This document shows positions 18,235 to 27,596 of a stretch of 64,000 nucleotides of DNA, piece by piece. Source of the stretch: Burkholderia sp. 8Y (GTDB taxonomy: Bacteria; Pseudomonadota; Gammaproteobacteria; Burkholderiales; Burkholderiaceae); assembly GCF_902506145.1 (NCBI RefSeq), contig NZ_LR733519.1, positions 1,068,688 to 1,132,687 on the forward strand, in the 5' to 3' direction. The notes under the pieces are model-generated. The model saw only the letters and a program-made list of their open reading frames with translations. It made no database searches and was not told where the DNA came from. Position 1 is the first letter of the stretch. Every line of letters starts with the position of its first letter. The translations under genes were made by a program, and so were the position numbers.

Positions 18235-19623
18235 ATGCGATCCCCCGAAGCGTGGATACCAGTTCCCGCCGTTGCGATTTTCGACGGCCACGTAAGCTCT
18301 GACCGGCGAGGAGGCGAAGTCAGACCATCGAGCGATGTGCGCCGTGCTATCGCCGCCGCGGCCCTAGGCAATGCGACCGAGTGGTTCGATTACGGAATCT
18401 ACGCGTATGGTCTCATTTATATATCGGCGGCGCTGTTCCCTGGTAGCGCTCCTAGCGCAAAAGTTTTTGCCCTCGGGACCTTCGCGGTCTCCTTTTTGAT
18501 CCGTCCGATTGGGGGCCTATTTTGGGGGCCCTTGGGCGATCGATTGGGACGCAAGAAGGTCCTCGCTCTTACGGTGCTGCTTATGTCGGCTGCGACGCTT
18601 CTGGTCGGTGCCATTCCCACGTACTCCTTGGCTGGATGGATCGCTCCCGCTGCGCTGATCGCGTTGCGGATGATTCAGGGTTTCTCCACTGGTGGCGAGT
18701 ACGGCGGTGCTGCAACGTTCATGGCGGAGTACGCGCCTGATCATCGGCGCGGATTTTACGGAAGTTTCCTAGAAGTCGCGACGCTGGCCGGCTTCTCGCT
18801 CGGCGCACTGCTTATGCTCGGGTGTTCTATCTTGCTCGGCGACCAGACGATGCACGCATGGGGCTGGCGTTTGCCGTTCCTTGTGGCTGCGCCGCTCGGG
18901 CTGATCGGCTGCTATCTGCGATCGCGTCTGGAGGAGACTCCCGTCTTCCGGGAATTCGAGCGGCGAGCCCAAACGACGTGCCAGCGAGCGCCGACGTCGC
19001 TGAAGCAACTGTTGGTTCGCCACTGGAAGCCGCTGGTCTTGCTAGGAGGTCTCGCGGTCGCCCTCAATGTGATTAACTACGTTTTGCTCGCGTATATGCC
19101 TACGTACATGCACGACAGTCTGGGGATGAATGCGAACATGTCGTTATTAACTCCCCTGATCGGGATGCTCACCATGATGGTCTTCCTGCCCCTTGCCGGA
19201 TGGCTCTCTGATGTATTCGGCCGAAAGGCGATGTGGCGATTTTTGCTCGCCGGCATCTTCATCGCTGCGGTGCCTTTATTCACCCTGATGGCACATGGCG
19301 TGGCCGGGGCCATCGCCGGATTCACGCTCCTTGGGCTCTTGTACGTTCCTCAACTCGCGACGATCTCGGCGACGTTTCCGGCTATGTTTCCGACGCAAGT
19401 CCGATACGCTGGAATGGCCGTCTCGTACAACTTGGCGGCCACGCTTTTCGGCGGAACCGCGCCGATCATCAGCCAGTGGCTCGTTAACAGGACCGGCAAC
19501 GCGGTCCTACCAGCGTTCTATATGATGGCCTCGTGCGTGATTGGGGGAATCGCGCTTTACTTCGTCGTCGAGACGCGTGGCTGCTCGCTGCGCGGGAGTG
19601 GCGTGCCAGGGGAACGCTCGTGA
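18235..19623 (+). CDS. MFS transporter, metabolite:H+ symporter (ProP-like)
   Basis: Twelve-span major facilitator of the MHS group, 462 residues. Landmarks are ATEWFDYGIYAYGLIYIS at the first span, the loop GDRLGRKKVLALT between spans 2 and 3, RMIQGFSTGGEYGGAATFMAEYA, and a second loop GWLSDVFGRKAMW. ProP-type members import proline, glycine betaine and related osmolytes. The start ATG has AGAGGA five bases upstream; an ATG ten codons earlier lacks one. ProP's long C-terminal coiled coil is absent, so it is more likely a catabolic uptake system than an osmosensor. In context it may import betaine, dimethylglycine or sarcosine. Confidence 0.85.
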   Translation: MRSPEAWIPVPAVAIFDGHVSSDRRGGEVRPSSDVRRAIAAAALGNATEWFDYGIYAYGLIYISAALFPGSAPSAKVFALGTFAVSFLIRPIGGLFWGPLGDRLGRKKVLALTVLLMSAATLLVGAIPTYSLAGWIAPAALIALRMIQGFSTGGEYGGAATFMAEYAPDHRRGFYGSFLEVATLAGFSLGALLMLGCSILLGDQTMHAWGWRLPFLVAAPLGLIGCYLRSRLEETPVFREFERRAQTTCQRAPTSLKQLLVRHWKPLVLLGGLAVALNVINYVLLAYMPTYMHDSLGMNANMSLLTPLIGMLTMMVFLPLAGWLSDVFGRKAMWRFLLAGIFIAAVPLFTLMAHGVAGAIAGFTLLGLLYVPQLATISATFPAMFPTQVRYAGMAVSYNLAATLFGGTAPIISQWLVNRTGNAVLPAFYMMASCVIGGIALYFVVETRGCSLRGSGVPGERS

Positions 19624-20077
19624 AGCTTGTGTCCACCGCAGATGGCTTCTCAAACCCTGCTTCCGATAGCTCGCGTTGTCGCCAATAGGGGACAGCCCGG
19701 AGGATCGGAGCGGTCGCCGCGTTCCAGCCTGAGAACAAAGGCTTGTGAATTTAGCAGCGCGACGAACTTGCATCAGCGGGCCGATGCCTCGTCGCTACAA
19801 ATTCCTCACGATGGTCGCCAACGCGCTCATAGCAAGGCTCTGGCGCTCATCCCGTCCCGCGCTTCCGGTCGAAGACAGGGGAAGAGAAGCGATCGCAACG
19901 CGGTGAGAGGATGCCCCGCGCTTTGATCGGTTACCGTGGCCACGCGACGCACCAAAGCCGTTGGCTTAGCTCAGGCGTCGTTCTCCAGTTCCTGGAGCGG
20001 TCATTCGGTAACGTCGGTCTGCAAAACTACTTGCAGACGCGCCTCCCAGCGGTTAGCCTTGCGCTGTTCTATCGCGC
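19624..20077 (+). other. Gene-free stretch upstream of the riboswitch
   Basis: About 450 bases with no frame showing family resemblance. The promoter of the riboswitch-dadA transcript should lie in its right half. No clear terminator for the symporter gene is visible. Confidence 0.5.
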
Positions 20078-20254
20078 AGCACGGGAGAGATCGTCCATGG
20101 CGACGACGCCGACGGAGCAACCGCCCCGGAAACTCTCAGGCAAAAGGACCGTGCAGCAAGAACATCTGGAGAGCGGTGCCGCGAGCGCCCACCGAAGGGG
20201 AGCCCGTTGATCTCAATCAGCGGGCGAAACTCTCAGGTACATGGACAGATGGGG
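20078..20254 (+). promoter_or_regulatory. Tandem glycine riboswitch
   Basis: Two consecutive glycine aptamers. The first (about 20078-20153) has GGGAGAG, the ACGGAGCAACC bulge and the GGAAACTCTCAGGCAAAAGGACCGTG core. The second (about 20165-20254) has CTGGAGAG, ACCGAAGGGG, GAAACTCTCAGGTACA and GACAGATGGGG. These are hallmark sequences of the cooperative tandem glycine riboswitch. It ends 52 bases before the dadA start and should switch this gene on when glycine is abundant, in line with the glycine-producing genes of the locus. No expression platform was worked out. Confidence 0.92.
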
Positions 20255-20306
20255 CATCGGCGCCGGTATCAAGGCCGGCGATGCTCAACGAACTCTGGAC
20301 GCTACC

Positions 20307-21547
20307 ATGTCACGAATTGCTGTTGTTGGCGCTGGAATAACCGGCGTCACCACCGCTTACGCCCTCGCCCGCCGCGGTTTCAATGTTACCGTACTAGAAC
20401 GACATCGCTATGCCGCGATGGAAACGTCGTTTGCCAATGGCGGGCAACTCTCGGCGAGCAATGCTGAGGTGTGGAACAGCCGTGCGACCGTCTTAAAAGG
20501 ACTACGCTGGATGTTTAGGCGCCAAGCGCCACTTCTCATGAATCCGCGCCCGAGCTGGCACAAGTACAGTTGGATCGGCGAGTTTTGAGCAACATTCCGA
20601 AATATCGCAGTAGCACCATCGAGACGGTGCGTCTCGCGATCGTGGCGCGCGAGCATCTTTTCTCCATCGCGGAGCGCGAAAAGATTCAGTTCGACTTGGA
20701 GCGGCGCGGGATCCTGCATTTCTACGCAACCAAGAAGGAGTTCGAAACGGCGAAGAAGGTAAATTTGCTGCTGCGCGAAGGCGGCCTGGATCGCCGGGCG
20801 GTGACGCCAGAAGAAATGCGCACCATTGAGCCGGCGCTTCATGGATCGTTTCACGGAGGCTTCTTCACAGAATCTGACTCGACAGGCGATATTCATAAGT
20901 TCACCCGAGGCCTTGCCGAGGCGTGCTTGCGGATGGGTTGCGAATTTCGGTACGACCGCACGGTTCAATCCATCAACGAGTCTACGGGCGGTAGCCTGCA
21001 GATCGCCACTGCTGGCAGTCCCGGCGCAGAGGTAGATACGTTTGATGGCATCGTAATTTGCGCAGGCACAGGCAGCCGTACGCTCGCCCCATATGTCGGC
21101 GATCGCGTTAACGTTTATCCCGTGAAGGGGTACTCGATAACCGTATGGCTCGACGACCTCGCGAGCCAGCATGCTGCGCCGCGGGTCAGCTTGTTGGACG
21201 ACAGTGCGAAGATCCTAACGAGCCGCCTTGGTGGGAACCGCTTCAGGGTCGCGGGCACAGCTGAAATTAACGGTGACAATCGCGACATCCGCGCTGACCG
21301 GATTCAGCCCTTGATCGACTGGACTCGCGCCCATTTCCGAGATGTCGCTACGCAGCGCGTTGTCCCTTGGGCCGGCCTGCGCCCGATGCTGCCAGGCATG
21401 CTGCCTAAGGTAGGTGCCGGACGAAAGCCTAACGTTTTCTACAATACCGGGCATGGGCATCTGGGATGGACGCTCTCGGCGGCGACCGCTGAAGGGGTCG
21501 CAGAATTGGTGGCGCGTGCGTCGCCAAAGAGTCGCCCATTGAGATGA
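20307..21547 (+). pseudogene. dadA: D-amino acid dehydrogenase-type FAD oxidoreductase (DadA family), frameshifted
   Basis: DadA-family flavoprotein, about 413 residues if repaired. The first frame starts at ATG 20307 with the FAD motif IAVVGAGITGVTTAYALARRG and runs through SFANGGQLSASNAEVW to WIGEF, where TGA interrupts. The second frame resumes LSNIPKYRSSTIETVRLA and continues through ERRGILHFY and CAGTGSRTLAPYVGDRV to PMLPGMLPKVGAGRKPNVFYNTGHGHLGWTLS-type C-terminal sequence. The break is at the T run 20583-20586, which needs one more T to restore the frame. This is either a real recent mutation or a homopolymer sequencing error. The family oxidises D-amino acids or glycine-like amines to oxo acids and ammonia. 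It sits directly behind a glycine riboswitch. Confidence 0.85.
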
Positions 21548-21943
21548 CAGCGTTCGTCGAGTGACTCCGGTGATCAGGGCGGTCCTCTGGTGCCGCGCTT
21601 AATCGACGCTATCAAGGTTTCCGTTGACGGGAACAGCGACGGTCGGCCCGGTAGCGTGCGAGGAGTGGTCATCAATGGCGGCCCGAAGCGCGCCTGTACC
21701 GCGGCATCGAGGCGGCGCTTGAGGCGCCGCATTTAGAGTATGCGCATTGACGCCCCGTACTCAAGCCCTTGACAACCGCTCTTGCAGTTCACTGCCGTGG
21801 GCATCGATTGAGCTTTCCGTCGCGTTCCTTTTCTACCGACCAGCCACGTGCCCCCGCTTATGCTCCGTTGAGAATTTTATCGACGCTGTCCACCTCGCCT
21901 GTGGCGGCAGTTCGAAACAGGCAGTAGTTCGCACCTGATTTGC
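21548..21943 (+). other. Gene-free stretch between convergent genes
   Basis: About 400 bases between dadA and a convergent MFS gene. It holds a GC-rich hairpin (7-base stem 21712-21718 with 21724-21730, loop TTGAG) that might end transcription but has no T run after it. No coding frame was recognised. Confidence 0.4.
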
Positions 21944-23392
21944 CTAGGCCCAGCGAAGCGCGCGTCTTGCACTGAGCGCTAGTAGTACGCAGGACAGCCC
22001 GTTGAACAGAAACAACCCACGGGGGCCGATCAACGTCATCAGGCCCGACGCCAACGTTGGTCCAACCATGCCCCCAAGGGAGAAAAGGATAATCAGCATT
22101 GCCGACACACCGACGCGTAGATGCGATTCGGTGCGATCCTGCACGTGTGACACGATAAGCCCGTACTGCGTGAACGTTACAGCAACGTAGACTACCGTTG
22201 CGCACCACGTGACGATGCGTATGTGTATGCAAAACATTGCAAGGCTTAGCGCGGCCGATGTCCATGCGGTGAAGCAGACGATACGCCGTCTATCGACCCG
22301 ATCTGAGAGGCGTCCCATTGGGAACTGAGGTAGAAGTGCACCCATGAGCGAGATGCCCATGAACATCGCCAGTTGATCCGTCGAGAAGCCCGACCGATCC
22401 AAATAGACCGGCATGAGCGAATAAAAGTCACTGTAAAGGAAGCCCGCAAGAATGCAGCCCGGCACTGCGAGCGGAGCGGCGACCATCATCTCGCGGAGAC
22501 TTTCCTGCAATGTCCGCGCGGGAATATAGTCGAGATTCGAATCGTTAACTTTGACAGGCCAGCCCTCCATCAGCGTCACCGGCAACACTGCCGAGGCGAA
22601 CAGGGCTGCTGCGATAGAAAAGCGCGCCGAACCAGTACCGACGTTCAGCAGGAACTGCGCGCTCCCAACGGCGAGATAATTGATGGCCGCATATAAGCCG
22701 AAGACTTGGCCGCGGCTTTCGTTGTCGACCGTGCCGTTTAGCCAGCTCTCGACAGACGTGTACAGTCCCATGAACGCGACGCCCGTTAGTAAGCGCACCG
22801 CGCCGAAGGTCCATGGTGACTGCGCGGCGCCGAAACCAAGCGCGAGGATTGACGCTGCGGCCGAGAACGCAACAAAGGTCCGGTGTTGCCCGATACGGTC
22901 AATCAGCCCTCGATTGATGACGGCACCTAATACGAACCCGGCGTAGTAGCCCGACTGGATGAGAGCGGCAATAAACGTCGAAGAGCCCGACTCAATAACG
23001 CGTAGCGGGATGAGCGTCTGGAAGAGACCGTTGCCTGCGATGAGGAGAGCATAGCCGCATAGTAGCCCGGCCAGCGATTGCACCGTGCGGCGCCCGCCCG
23101 CAGGCGCTTGATGCCCGGGATGCGCAGCTGCTGAATGTGGCCACGGCGGGGTCTTCCGCCCGAGAAGCGCCGCTTCATTGAGCGGCCCCGTGCGGCCGAC
23201 CGCCGACGAGTCATGCTCTTCGTCTGTCCGGGTTCCTCCGATATCCTTTTGAACGCCTTCCGCATCTCTGTATCGATGGTCTGCACCTGCATTTGCTTGC
23301 TCGTCGTCTAAGTGTCGCATGTCATCTGGAGTTCGGCTACGCGATGTCGTCGTGGCTCCATACTGACGGCAGGACTTCGCCACATCAACCAA
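21944..23392 (-). CDS. MFS transporter (YcaD-like)
   Basis: Major facilitator with about twelve spans, 482 codons from the first in-frame ATG. Recognisable are QSGYYAGFVLGAVINRGLIDRIGQHR (loop 2-3), GLYTSVESWLNG, VFGLYAAINYLAVG and PMGRLSDRVDRRR (second loop), which resemble the YcaD group. The first 100 residues are polar, low in hydrophobicity and match nothing in the family, so translation probably starts further in, perhaps near 23100; no ribosome site decides it. It is convergent with dadA and its substrate is unknown. Confidence 0.75.
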   Translation of the reverse strand: MVDVAKSCRQYGATTTSRSRTPDDMRHLDDEQANAGADHRYRDAEGVQKDIGGTRTDEEHDSSAVGRTGPLNEAALLGRKTPPWPHSAAAHPGHQAPAGGRRTVQSLAGLLCGYALLIAGNGLFQTLIPLRVIESGSSTFIAALIQSGYYAGFVLGAVINRGLIDRIGQHRTFVAFSAAASILALGFGAAQSPWTFGAVRLLTGVAFMGLYTSVESWLNGTVDNESRGQVFGLYAAINYLAVGSAQFLLNVGTGSARFSIAAALFASAVLPVTLMEGWPVKVNDSNLDYIPARTLQESLREMMVAAPLAVPGCILAGFLYSDFYSLMPVYLDRSGFSTDQLAMFMGISLMGALLPQFPMGRLSDRVDRRRIVCFTAWTSAALSLAMFCIHIRIVTWCATVVYVAVTFTQYGLIVSHVQDRTESHLRVGVSAMLIILFSLGGMVGPTLASGLMTLIGPRGLFLFNGLSCVLLALSARRALRWA

Positions 23393-24044
23393 TATCTGAC
23401 CGACCCTGATCCGATTTAGGGTGACGCGACGCGCGGCTGAGCACGCTTTTTGGATGCGACGTGGACCACTGCCAGGTGCTCCTTGCAGGCGGGGGTGTGC
23501 GTCGCTTTCCGGAGCCCGGCGGACGCAACGGTGACTTCATCTGCGCGGCGCACGGCCCGTCCCGCAGCCTCGGGCCCAACTGCCGCCTACCCCATCGCGA
23601 CAGGTGTGCGCTGTTTCATCGAAGACAATTGCGTTAGCAGCGTCGGAGGCATGCGGGTGCGCGTGGTCGGTCGGGTGCGGCGACGGCCGGCCTCGACGTT
23701 CGCAGCGCTCAAAGCGGCATTGGCAACGGGCGACGCGATCCGGCCATCTGGCCCCGGACCTTTATGGATTGTTCGATTGTCGGCGCCGGTGCCCGAGTTG
23801 CGGTTTATCGTGTCGTCCCCGCCGCCATGATTGCCTAGTTCTAGCTTAGCGCAGCGACGACTTGAATAAGACCCATGGCTGGGCGTGCTGCCCCTGTTGC
23901 GGACGAAGGTGGCCGCAGGTGGGCGGCGCTTATGCGTGTTGCTCCCTTTGGTGAGGCGGACGGCGCGGGGCAGAAGCGTGACGTTGCTTGCGTGGCAGAG
24001 CCAGGGCGGCGGCCGCCCGGACGTGTCAACGCAACGACTGCTTC
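23393..24044. other. Gene-free junction between regions A and B
   Basis: About 650 GC-rich bases upstream of the MFS gene and downstream of doeD. Both strands contain open frames, but none shows family motifs or ribosome sites. It separates a segment of mixed codon use (region A) from one of strong G/C third-position use (region B). It may be degraded sequence at a join. Confidence 0.4.
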
Positions 24045-25463
24045 CTAGAGCGCGGAGGCTGTCAACGCAGAGCCGATCACTTCGTTGGCGACCACATCGA
24101 CTGCCTGCTTAACGATGCCGACGATCTCATCGACTTCCGCGCGCGTCGTGACGAGCGGCGGCGCAAAACCAAGGATATCGCCGTGTGGCATCGCGCGCGC
24201 GATCACACCGCGTTCGAGCGCCGCGGCCGAGACCTTCGGACCGACCTTCAACGCTGCTTCGAACGGCGTGCGACCTTCCTTGTCCGCCATGAATTCGAGT
24301 GCCGCCAGCATGCCTGCGCCTCGCACTTCGCCGACGAGCGCATGCGAATCGAACGCCGCATGCAATTGCTGCTGCAGGTAAGCGCCGACATCGGCGGCAT
24401 TCTGGGTCAGGTTCTCGCGCTCAAGGATATCGAGGTTGGCAAGCGCTGCTGCCGCGCAAATGGGATGACCCGAATACGTCCAGCCGTGACCCATTGGCCC
24501 GAACTCTTGCGAGCCCTTCTCGACGACGTCCCACACCTTTTCGCCGACGATCACGCCCGACAGCGGCGCATAGGCGCTCGTCAGGCCCTTCGCAACGGTG
24601 ATGAGGTCCGGCTTGATGCCGAAGTGCTGCGCACCCATTCTCGAGCCGAGACGGCCGAAGCCGCACACGACTTCATCGGAGATCAACAGAATGTCGTGCT
24701 TGCGCAGCACTTGTTGAATCGCCTCCCAATAGCCTTCCGGCGGCGCGATGATGCCGCCCGTGCCCATCACCGGTTCAGCGATGAACGCAGCGATCGTATC
24801 GGCCCCTTCCCTTGCGATCAGCTTTTCCAATTCGTCCACGCAATACGCCGCGAATTGCGCCTCGCTCATTCCGGCCGGTGCCTTGCGATACCAATGCGGG
24901 CAAACGGTGTGCTTCACGCGATCCACCGGCAGATCGAAGTGCTGGTGAAAGCTCGGCAGGCCCGTGAGACTTCCTGTCACTATGCCTGAGCCATGGTAGC
25001 CGCGCTCGCGCGAAATGATCTTCTTCTTGTTGGGACGTCCAAGCACGTTGTTGTAGTACCAGACGATCTTGACCTGCGTTTCATTGGCATCCGATCCCGA
25101 CATGCCGTAGTACACCTTCTTCATGCCTTCGGGCGACCAGTCGATGATGCGCGACGACAGTTCGATGATCGCCTCCGAGGAGTGGCCCACATAGGTGTGG
25201 TAGTACGCCAGCCTCTTCGCCTGCTCATAGATGGCTTCGGCCACCTCGGTACGGCCGTACCCGATATTGACGCAGTACAGGCCGGCAAATGCATCAATGT
25301 AGTGCTTACCTTGATGATCTTCAATGCGAATGCCCTTTGCCCCGGTGACGATCTTGCCTTGCAGCGCGCCGCTTGCGTGATCGTGCGCGTGCGTGGACGG
25401 GTGCATGAAATGCGCGCGATCGTCCGCGAACAGTTGTTCGAGCGATGGATGTTGTTGGTTCAT
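24045..25463 (-). CDS. doeD: L-2,4-diaminobutyrate aminotransferase of ectoine catabolism
   Basis: Class III PLP aminotransferase, 472 residues. In ectoine degradation it converts L-2,4-diaminobutyrate to aspartate semialdehyde. Motifs are DAFAGLYCVNIGYGR, YYGMSGSDANETQ near 125, ISRERGYHGSG, LLISDEVVCGFGRLG near 255, and the PLP lysine in TVAKGLTSAYAPLS near 285. The start ATG at 25463 has AAGGAG six bases upstream; the longer frame does not. It is last in the eutBC-doeABXCD run, 44 bases after doeC. The assignment rests on the class III fold plus the unmistakable neighbourhood. Confidence 0.92.
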   Translation of the reverse strand: MNQQHPSLEQLFADDRAHFMHPSTHAHDHASGALQGKIVTGAKGIRIEDHQGKHYIDAFAGLYCVNIGYGRTEVAEAIYEQAKRLAYYHTYVGHSSEAIIELSSRIIDWSPEGMKKVYYGMSGSDANETQVKIVWYYNNVLGRPNKKKIISRERGYHGSGIVTGSLTGLPSFHQHFDLPVDRVKHTVCPHWYRKAPAGMSEAQFAAYCVDELEKLIAREGADTIAAFIAEPVMGTGGIIAPPEGYWEAIQQVLRKHDILLISDEVVCGFGRLGSRMGAQHFGIKPDLITVAKGLTSAYAPLSGVIVGEKVWDVVEKGSQEFGPMGHGWTYSGHPICAAAALANLDILERENLTQNAADVGAYLQQQLHAAFDSHALVGEVRGAGMLAALEFMADKEGRTPFEAALKVGPKVSAAALERGVIARAMPHGDILGFAPPLVTTRAEVDEIVGIVKQAVDVVANEVIGSALTASAL

Positions 25464-25507
25464 GTGCTTCTCCTTGAATCTCGATACGTGTCTTTGAGGA
25501 AGTCTCT

Positions 25508-26986
25508 TCAGGCTGCGCTCGTGAGCGGCAGCCCCAGGTTGCCGAGGCAAAAATATTTGGTTTCGATGAAGGGTTCGAAGCCTTCCGCACCGCCCTCACG
25601 TCCAAGCCCCGACGCTTTCATGCCACCGAAGGGGATCGGCGCACCCGTGAACTCGACGCCGTTGACGGAAATCATCGCGAAGTCGAGCCGGCGCACCAAT
25701 TGGAAGATGGTGTCGATGCGCGTCGCGCAGAGGTACGCGGCGAGGCCATATTCGGTGTCGTTCGCACGGGCGACGACTTCATCGAGGGTATCGAACGCGC
25801 ACACAGCCGAAATCGGCGCGAAATTCTCTTCGTCATAGATCCGCATGCCTGGCTCGGCGTTGGCGACGACGGTCGGTTCATAGAACCATCCGCCGCGCTC
25901 ATGCGGCTTTCCGCCCACGACGATTCGCGCGCCGCGCGCTTTCGCGTCATCGATACGCGCAACGGTCGCATCGAATGCGGCCTGATGCATGAGCGGCCCT
26001 ACGTCGACATTGGTTTCGAATGCGCTGCCGACCTTCAACGTCTTCACTGCTTCGCTATAGTGTTCGACGAAGTGCTCGTAGATCGGACGTGCAACGAAAA
26101 TGCGGTTAGCCGCGCAGCAATCCTGGCCCGACGTTTGAAACTTCGCGCCTACCGCCACGCGCACCGCCTGTTCCACATCGGCGTCTTCTGTCACGATGAA
26201 CGGCGCGTTGCCGCCCAGTTCAAGTGCAAGCTTCTTGGTGCCTGCCTGCGCTGCCGTTCGTGCAACGAGGCCGCCCACGCGCGTCGAACCGGTGAAGCTG
26301 ACGGCACGCACGCGCGTATCGCTGACAAGTGTTTCCATCGCCATCTGTGGCTCGCCGATCACGACGTTGAACACGCCCGCCGGGAATCCGGCTTCTTCCG
26401 CAAGCTGCGCCAGCGCGATCGCCGAGAACGGTGTCTCGTGCGCGGGCTTGACGACGACGGTGCAGCCGGCCGCAATCGCCGCCGCTGCCTTGCGCGTAAT
26501 CATCGCGACGGGGAAATTCCAGGGCGTGATGAGCGCGGCCACGCCGACCGGCTCCATGACGGTGCCAAGATGCGCTCCGTCGATATGCGTCGGAATGGTG
26601 CGACCCGCCAGGCGCTTGGCTTCGTTGGCGAACCATTCGACGAAGCTCGCCGCGTAGGCTATTTCGCCTTTGGATTCGGCAAGCGGCTTGCCTTGCTCCA
26701 ATGACAGAATGCCGGCAAGATCCGCCTGATGCCGCAAGATGAGTTCGTGCCAGCGCAAGAGCATGGCGCTGCGCCTTTGTTGCGGCACCCAACGCCATGA
26801 CCGGAATGCGCGATCGGCTGCATCGACGGCGCTGACGATCTGCGGCTGATCGAGCATCGGCACATGACCAATGACTTTCTGATCCGCCGGATTCGTGACC
26901 GCGACGGATCTGGCGCTGTCGCTATGAACCCAGCGGCCGTCGATATAGCAGTGCGATTTGAAGAGTATGGGATGTCCGAGCAACAT
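25508..26986 (-). CDS. doeC: Aspartate-semialdehyde dehydrogenase of ectoine catabolism
   Basis: Aldehyde dehydrogenase superfamily, 492 residues, oxidising aspartate semialdehyde to aspartate in the last step. Landmarks are LITPWNFPVAMITRKAAAA near 155, VSFTGSTRVGGLV near 232, LALELGGNAPFIV near 258, the nucleophile region QTSGQDCCAANRIF near 293, and ENFAPISAV. The start ATG at 26986 has GGAGA seven bases upstream and was preferred to an ATG eleven codons earlier. It lies 130 bases after doeX. Its sequence alone would be annotated succinate-semialdehyde dehydrogenase. Confidence 0.92.
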   Translation of the reverse strand: MLLGHPILFKSHCYIDGRWVHSDSARSVAVTNPADQKVIGHVPMLDQPQIVSAVDAADRAFRSWRWVPQQRRSAMLLRWHELILRHQADLAGILSLEQGKPLAESKGEIAYAASFVEWFANEAKRLAGRTIPTHIDGAHLGTVMEPVGVAALITPWNFPVAMITRKAAAAIAAGCTVVVKPAHETPFSAIALAQLAEEAGFPAGVFNVVIGEPQMAMETLVSDTRVRAVSFTGSTRVGGLVARTAAQAGTKKLALELGGNAPFIVTEDADVEQAVRVAVGAKFQTSGQDCCAANRIFVARPIYEHFVEHYSEAVKTLKVGSAFETNVDVGPLMHQAAFDATVARIDDAKARGARIVVGGKPHERGGWFYEPTVVANAEPGMRIYDEENFAPISAVCAFDTLDEVVARANDTEYGLAAYLCATRIDTIFQLVRRLDFAMISVNGVEFTGAPIPFGGMKASGLGREGGAEGFEPFIETKYFCLGNLGLPLTSAA

Positions 26987-27116
26987 GTTGAGGTCTCCGG
27001 TCGGGAAGATGCGTTTCATGCATCCACTTTAGACTTCAGACGCTTTGGAAATTTTTCGTTTCGCGCCTCTTCCATTGACGCTTTTTCTGTTTCCCGGCCA
27101 TCCGCCTGCTGTTTTT

Positions 27117-27596
27117 TCAGAGCCCCTCTTCCGCCCAATCGGGCGGACCCTCGGCCACGTTCTTGACCACCTTCGTCACGATATAGGTGAAGTACCGTTC
27201 GATCCCGAGTTCTTCGACCAGCAATGAATCGATGAAACGCTGATAGTGATCGATGTCTCGGGAGACGACATGCAGCACGTAGTCGACGCCGCCGCCCGTG
27301 GCATAGCACTGCACGATTTCGGGTGCCGCGTTGACCCGTTCTTCGAAGCGGCGCATGTCCTGCGCGGTATGACGCGACAGCGACACTTCCACGACAATGC
27401 GGCTGCCCTTGAACGCAGCCGTCCAGTCGATCTCCGCCCGATAGCCCTTGACGAGACCGCTTTCCTCGAGCTTCTTGACGCGCTCCCACGTAGGCGAGAC
27501 CGAGAGATTGACCTCCTCGGCAAGACGGGATTTCGTCATGCGGCCATCCCGCGCGAGGCTGCGCAGAATGGCGAGATCGTATCGGTCGAGCTTCAT
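27117..27596 (-). CDS. doeX: Lrp/AsnC-family regulator of ectoine catabolism
   Basis: Lrp/AsnC-type DNA-binding protein, 159 residues. The N-terminal helix-turn-helix reads LDRYDLAILRSLARDGRM, then RLAEEVNLSVSPTWERVKKLEESGLV. A RAM ligand domain (VVEVSLSRH, GGGVDYVLHVVSRDIDHYQRF) follows. The ATG overlaps the doeB stop by four bases, so it is coupled to doeB. In Halomonas, DoeX is linked to and binds near the doe genes. Together with EnuR it gives this locus two regulators, and its expression is probably part of the same operon. Confidence 0.93.
   Translation of the reverse strand: MKLDRYDLAILRSLARDGRMTKSRLAEEVNLSVSPTWERVKKLEESGLVKGYRAEIDWTAAFKGSRIVVEVSLSRHTAQDMRRFEERVNAAPEIVQCYATGGGVDYVLHVVSRDIDHYQRFIDSLLVEELGIERYFTYIVTKVVKNVAEGPPDWAEEGL

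Noticed and set aside
21712-21730. Rho-independent terminator after dadA
   Set aside because: A strong 7-base stem is present but followed by ATTTAGAG rather than a T run, and it lies 165 bases past the stop.
23450-23830. 126-codon plus-strand frame in the region A/B junction
   Set aside because: Arg/Ala/Pro-rich with no motif or ribosome site; looks like chance openness in GC-rich DNA.
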